Positions 59,585 to 64,000 of a DNA stretch of 64,000 nt are shown piece by piece (positions within the stretch are counted from its first letter, which is position 1; each line of letters starts with the position of its first letter). The position numbers were made by a program, and so were the translations under genes. Origin of the DNA: Acidobacteriota bacterium (GTDB taxonomy: Bacteria > Acidobacteriota > Vicinamibacteria > Vicinamibacterales > 2-12-FULL-66-21). Under the pieces are notes generated by a model. The model was not told the DNA's origin. It searched no databases and saw nothing but the letters and a program-made list of their open reading frames with translations. The stretch is taken from contig QHWT01000079.1 of assembly GCA_003222675.1 (NCBI GenBank), positions 1-64,000 on the forward strand, in the 5' to 3' direction.

Positions 59585-62022
59585 TGATGCCTTTGAAGGT
59601 GCGACTACGCCCGGTGCACCGGGTCATAGCCGCGAGTGCGCTCGCCGCGTTGGCCGGTGGGTTGGTGTTGACGGCGTCCCCCGCGCCCGTGCGTCTGGTC
59701 GGCGTCTCCGCCCAGGCGACCGGCCATGCGGCTGCGGTGATGATTGAAGCGACCGAGCCGGTCGCCTACGCGGTGAGCCGACCCGACCCGTTGACGGTGC
59801 TCGTCGATCTGCGAAACGTCACCGTCGAGGACGCGGACAACCAGGTCTCGCGGAGCGGACCGGTGTCCGGGGTCTCGCTCGAACAGGCTACTGCGATCGA
59901 CGGCAAGGCGCTCGCCCGCGTGCGCGTGGCGCTCACGTCTCCCGCCAACTACAGAGTGCGCAGCGCGCGCAACGTCATCCGCGTGGAACTCGAGCCGACA
60001 ACGGGTCCGGTGCCGATCGACGGCACGCCCGCGGCGGTCCGGCGCGACGCGGCGGCCGTGGCTCCGGCGCCGACGACTGCGACGGCAGCGCTCGTACCCG
60101 CGACCGTCCTCGAGAAGGTTCGTGCGTCGCACACGCGGCTGGCGACAACGATTACCCTCGCCGGCAATGGACGGCTGAACCCGGCGTCATTGACCGAGTC
60201 GGACGATCAGCCGCGTCGCCTCATCATGGACTTCCCGAATCTGGGCACGGACGCGCCGCAGCAGATGAACGTGGACGGCGCCTTCGTCAAGAAGGTGCGC
60301 GTCGCGCTCAGCAGCCGCGAGCCGCTTGCCACGCGCGTCGTGATGGAGATGGCCTCGAACGCGGCGTACCACGTCGAGCGCGCGGGCGCCGGTGGGCGCG
60401 ACCTCGCCGTCGTGTTCGAAGGACGCAGGTCGGGCAGCGAGATCCTTGTTGCGCCGCCATCAGAATCCGCGTCGTCGACGGCCACCTCGGACAGCGACGA
60501 CACGATGCCGATGTCGCAGGCCATCGCGAACGCGGCGTCGATCACGCCGCCGGATCCAATTACCGCGTTGAACGGCACCGAGACGCCAGCCGCCCCTGCC
60601 CGTGCCGCGCAAAAGGCTGCCGCGCCGAAGGCGGCCCCGGCGCCGGCGAAGAAGCAGCAGGCCGCGGGTCAGAAGGGCCTCGTGGAGGCAGCCCAGGCCG
60701 CGCAGCAGCCGCCGTCGCCATCGCCGCCGCCCGTCTCACACCAGCCGGCGGCGCAGCCGACGACATCGCTTCCGGTGCCCGGCAGCGGCGGCAGGCAGTA
60801 CACCGGCAATCCGATCAGCATGGACTTTCAGGATGCGGATCTGCGATCGGTCCTCCGCACCTTCGCGGAGATCAGCGGCCTGAACATGGTCATCGAATGG
60901 GATCAGGCGCTCGACACGATTCTCCGCGGCAACAAGCTCGGGTGGACGGTCGACGGCACCATCGTCCGCATCGTGCCGCTTACGGTGCTCACCGAAGAAC
61001 AACGCGAGCGCGCGGCGCTTCAGCAGCAGCAGGCGCTGGCGGGTGAAACGCGCGTGCAGACGTTCGCGCTCAGTTACGCGAAGGCAGGTGAGCTCTCGCC
61101 GTTGATCACGAGCTCCGCGCTGTCGCAGCGCGGCAAGATCCAGGTCGACGCGCGCACCAACACGTTGATCATCACCGACCTGCCCGATCGCCTGCAGACC
61201 GCGGCGACGTTGATCGGCACGCTCGATCAGCCCGAACCGCAGGTCGAAGTCGAGGCGCGTATCGTCCAGACGACGCGCGACTTCGCGCGCGCAGTCGGCA
61301 TCCAGTGGGGCCTCAACGGCCGCGTCAATCAGCAGCTCGGCAACACGACACCGTTCGCGTTCCCGAACAACGGAACGCTTGGCGGCCGCATCGGTGGCAC
61401 GCAGGGCTCGAACGATCCGCGCAGCACCGGCACGAACGAGAACACGTCCACGGTCGTGAACCTCGGCGCCGCGGCGGCTTCGTCTGCAATCGGCCTGGCG
61501 CTTGGATCCGTCAATGGCGCGTTCAACCTCGACGTGGCGCTCACCGCGCTCGAGAACAGCGGCAAGGGGCGCGTCCTGTCGACGCCTCGCTTGACGACGC
61601 AGAACAACCAGGAAGCGGAAGTCGCGCAAGGTATCCAGATTCCGATCCAGACCGTCGCCAACAACACCGTGAGCGTGCAGTTCAAGGACGCGGTGCTCGT
61701 GCTGAAGGTGACGCCGCAAATCACCGCGGCGAACACCGTCATCATGAACGTCTCGATTGAAAACGCGACACCGGACTTCTCGCGGCAGGTGAACGGCATT
61801 CCGCCGATCGACACGCAGCGCGCGCTGACGCGCGTGCAGGTGAACGACGGTGCGACCACCGTCATCGGCGGCATTTTCGTGAGCCAGGAACAGACAACCA
61901 ACGATCACACGCCGGTGCTGCATCGCATCCCGCTGCTCGGGTGGCTGTTCCGGCGCGACACGTTGACCGATACGAGCCGCGAGCTGTTGATCTTCATCAC
62001 GCCGCGGATTCTGAGAGGGTAA
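59581..62022 (+). CDS. pilQ: Type IV pilus secretin PilQ
   Basis: An 813-aa secretin. Two AMIN-type domains (LVGVSAQATGHAAAVMIEATEPVAYAVSRPDPLTVLVDLRNV; HTRLATTITLAGNG and RRLIMDFPNL) are followed by a long Pro/Ala linker, the STN/N0 module (GNPISMDFQDADLRSVLRTFAEISGLNMVI) and the secretin core (VEVEARIVQTTRDFARAVGIQWG, GKGRVLSTPRLTTQNNQEAEVAQGIQIPIQ, HRIPLLGWLFRRDTLTDTSRELLIFITPRI). It forms the outer-membrane pore. ATGATGATG start overlaps pilP. Confidence 0.96.
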   Translation: MMMPLKVRLRPVHRVIAASALAALAGGLVLTASPAPVRLVGVSAQATGHAAAVMIEATEPVAYAVSRPDPLTVLVDLRNVTVEDADNQVSRSGPVSGVSLEQATAIDGKALARVRVALTSPANYRVRSARNVIRVELEPTTGPVPIDGTPAAVRRDAAAVAPAPTTATAALVPATVLEKVRASHTRLATTITLAGNGRLNPASLTESDDQPRRLIMDFPNLGTDAPQQMNVDGAFVKKVRVALSSREPLATRVVMEMASNAAYHVERAGAGGRDLAVVFEGRRSGSEILVAPPSESASSTATSDSDDTMPMSQAIANAASITPPDPITALNGTETPAAPARAAQKAAAPKAAPAPAKKQQAAGQKGLVEAAQAAQQPPSPSPPPVSHQPAAQPTTSLPVPGSGGRQYTGNPISMDFQDADLRSVLRTFAEISGLNMVIEWDQALDTILRGNKLGWTVDGTIVRIVPLTVLTEEQRERAALQQQQALAGETRVQTFALSYAKAGELSPLITSSALSQRGKIQVDARTNTLIITDLPDRLQTAATLIGTLDQPEPQVEVEARIVQTTRDFARAVGIQWGLNGRVNQQLGNTTPFAFPNNGTLGGRIGGTQGSNDPRSTGTNENTSTVVNLGAAAASSAIGLALGSVNGAFNLDVALTALENSGKGRVLSTPRLTTQNNQEAEVAQGIQIPIQTVANNTVSVQFKDAVLVLKVTPQITAANTVIMNVSIENATPDFSRQVNGIPPIDTQRALTRVQVNDGATTVIGGIFVSQEQTTNDHTPVLHRIPLLGWLFRRDTLTDTSRELLIFITPRILRG

Positions 62023-62027
62023 GGACG

Positions 62028-62633
62028 ATGACTAAGGCCGTTTGGGGGGCACGTATCAGCCTGGCAGGGGCGCTCGCATGCGCCGTCATGGTGTCTTCGT
62101 GCGGAGAGGTCGTGCGACAGGGAAGTGGGAGCTCATACTTGATCCTGACGAGTCTTCAAGCCGCGCCCGGTAACAAGCCGGGCAGCCTTGGCTCGTTCCT
62201 GTTGTCCGATGTGCGGACCGTGGTCGACAATGTCCCGACGACCTTCAATGACGTCGGACAGGCGTCCTTCGAGCTCGCGCTGAAGGATGCCGGACCGACC
62301 GGGTCCGCAAACGCGCCCTCGCAGAACAACGGCATCACCCTCACCCAGTATCACGTGCAATACGTCCGCTCGGACGGCCACAACACGCCGGGAGTCGACG
62401 TGCCGTTCGCGTTTGACGGCGCGCTGACCCAGACAGTGTCCGCCGCCGCGTCGGTCGGCTTCACCCTCGTGCGCAACCAGGCGAAGTCCGAAGCGCCGTT
62501 GCAGGCGCTGGTGCTCAACAACATTCCGTTCACCGTGGTCGCACAGGTGACCTTTTATGGCCACGACCAGACCGGGCACGAGGTGAGCGTCTCCGGCAAC
62601 ATCGAGATCACGTTCGCGGACTTCGGCGACTAA
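62028..62633 (+). CDS. Lipoprotein of unknown function after pilQ
   Basis: A 201-aa protein with a lipoprotein signal MTKAVWGARISLAGALACAVMVSSCGE, Cys in the lipobox. The remaining sequence is beta-rich with repeated segments of Ser/Thr/Val (NGITLTQYHVQYVRSDGHNTPGVDVPFAFDGALT), but no domain could be named. It starts 5 bp after the pilQ stop with AAGGA as the ribosome-binding site, so it belongs to the pilus operon. Confidence 0.8.
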   Translation: MTKAVWGARISLAGALACAVMVSSCGEVVRQGSGSSYLILTSLQAAPGNKPGSLGSFLLSDVRTVVDNVPTTFNDVGQASFELALKDAGPTGSANAPSQNNGITLTQYHVQYVRSDGHNTPGVDVPFAFDGALTQTVSAAASVGFTLVRNQAKSEAPLQALVLNNIPFTVVAQVTFYGHDQTGHEVSVSGNIEITFADFGD

Positions 62634-62711
62634 CTCGCGGGCTCTCCCGGAAAAACGATTCGACGGTTCAGGGAACAGGACGAAGAGGGCCGGGCGGCCG
62701 GCGTTATATCT

Positions 62712-63973
62712 ATGGCAACACGACAGAGATACATTGCGTTCATCGCGGTGCTGGCATGCCTGAGTGCCTGCACACTCAAGAAGCAGGAAACGCCCTCGCT
62801 GACCGGTCCGTCGGAGCTGGGGACGTCGGTACGGCTGTCCGTATCACCCGACGTGCTGTCCCTCGACGGCGCATCACAGTCCATTGTCACGATCCAGACG
62901 TCCGACCAGAACGGTCAGCCGCTGCGCAATGTGTCGCTGAGAGCGGAAATCCTGCTCAACGGCACGCTCGTCGACTTCGGGACGCTGTCGGCGCGGAACA
63001 TCGTGACCGACGCGAACGGTCGTGCCACTGTCGTGTATACCGCGCCGGCGTCGGCCACGAACGTCGACAATTTCACAACCGTGCAGATTGTCGTAACGCC
63101 GGCTGGGTCCGACTTTGCAAACGCGACTGCCAGGAGCGTCAGCATTCGACTGGTGCCAGTCGGCATCGTTGTACCTCCAGACGGCCTGAAGCCACAGTTC
63201 TCCATGTCAAATGGATCGCCGACGGATCACGAGCCGGTTCTGTTCACGGCGTGCGCAGATCCTTTGAATCCATGCGCTCCTTCGAACAATCCCATCGCGA
63301 CATTCTCGTGGGATTTCGGCGACGGTGATCACGCCACGGGATCAACAGCGACGCACGCATTTGACGGTGCCGGTACCTTCGTGGTGACGCTCACGATCAC
63401 CGATGCGTGGGGACGCTCTGCGTCGGGCCAGCGGACGATGACCGTCGGCGCGGGCGCGAATCCGACCGCCGTGTTTACGACGTCGCCTTCGAGTCCGGTT
63501 CCGAATACCGACATCTTCTTCAACGCAGTACAGTCGCGCCCGGCGCCGGGTCGGACGATCGTGAGCTACCACTGGGACTTCGGCGACGGGAAATCGGCCG
63601 ATGGGGTCCAGGTCAGCCATCGTTATACGAATCCGGGGTCGTACACCGTTACTCTGGTCGTCACTGACGACGCAGGTCGCACTGCCTCGTCGACCCAGCA
63701 ACTCTCGGTGTCGCTCGGAGCGCCGACGGCGGACTTCACATTCTCCATCGCGGGCGCTTCTGTTTCGTTCACGGGCACATCCGTCCCGGCGACGGGTCGA
63801 ACGATCGTGAGCAGCGCGTGGTCCTTCGGAGATCCGGCCTCGGGAAGCAACACGAGTTCGGCGACGAATCCGAGCCACACATTCAGTGGCCCGGCACCTA
63901 TAATGTGACGCTGACCGTCACGGACGACGTCGGTAAGACCGGAACGATCACTAAGTCCGTGGTTATTCCCTGA
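62712..63973 (+). pseudogene. PKD-repeat lipoprotein with a C-terminal frameshift
   Basis: The frame starts MATRQRYIAFIAVLACLSACTLKK, a lipoprotein signal (LSAC). An Ig-like domain (VRLSVSPDVLSLDGASQSIVTIQTSDQNGQPLRNVSLRAEI) comes next, then PKD repeats with the hallmark WDFGDG (ATFSWDFGDGDHATGSTATHAF; SYHWDFGDGKSADGVQVSHRYTNPGSYTVTLVVTDDAG) and a third starting SSAWSFGDPASGS. A single-base loss in GTGGCCCGG near 63889 ends the frame at 63908; in the shifted frame the protein continues as GTYNVTLTVTDDVGKTGTITKSVVIP to 63973. The mutation looks recent, or a sequencing error in a G/C run. If real, only the last repeat is lost. Confidence 0.75.
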
Positions 63974-64000
63974 GGCGCACCTTCGTTGGTGAGATGGCAG

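Overview
The window is about 65% GC with dense gene packing, many 1-4 bp stop/start overlaps and frequent GTG/TTG starts. Gene content (NtrY/NtrX-like pair, diderm LolA, a second secretin, a PilMNOPQ operon, PEGA and TPR proteins) and the palindromic intergenic repeats fit a Gram-negative soil or sediment bacterium, most likely an acidobacterium of the Vicinamibacteria type. That placement is inference from protein style, not a database result.

Layout. 1-8 kb: the 3' end of nrdR, an NtrY/NtrX-like two-component pair, ftcD on the minus strand, then a TPR membrane protein, a zinc-ribbon RDD protein and pgpA. 8-16 kb: cinA, thpR, plsY, gpsA, ftsY, ribD, ribE, ribBA. 16-21 kb: ffh-rpsP-khpA-rimM-trmD-rplS-rnhB, a standard SRP/ribosome-maturation string. 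20.5-27 kb: a large TPR protein, a small membrane protein, thiE, a RodZ-like protein, a hypothetical, and on the minus strand polX with a coupled small gene. 27-36 kb: a GHMP kinase divergent from a cell-wall recycling/synthesis string, nagZ-ldcA-mpl-pxpB-pxpC-murB-murA, in which mpl is broken and MurA carries Asp instead of Cys. 36-44.5 kb (minus): a TPR-secretin lipoprotein with lolA, a PolX-derived PHP protein coupled to a rhodanese-like protein, a 55-aa CxxC protein, and a 1116-aa kinase-like/ERK-helix/PEGA membrane protein. 45-50 kb: a decayed accessory patch bounded by tRNA-Ala(CGC) and a 47-bp copy of its 3' half, holding HicAB, MntA with a truncated HepT, a carboxypeptidase-regulatory-domain protein and an integrase C-terminal fragment. 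50-56 kb: pfkA, threonine synthase, and the rplM-rpsI-rpsB-tsf-pyrH-frr string. 56.6-64 kb: pilMNOPQ under a possible sigma-54 promoter, then two lipoproteins, the second a frameshifted PKD protein.

The most unusual feature is between the genes. Most intergenic spaces longer than about 60 bp hold a locus-specific short word (6-12 bp) repeated imperfectly several times, and in many of them the second half is the reverse complement of the first, so the transcript could fold into a long, loose hairpin. Some words recur at distant loci. Separately there are classical REP-like palindromes, a perfect 57-bp tandem duplication between rimM and trmD, and a threefold ~67-80-bp repeat between trmD and rplS.
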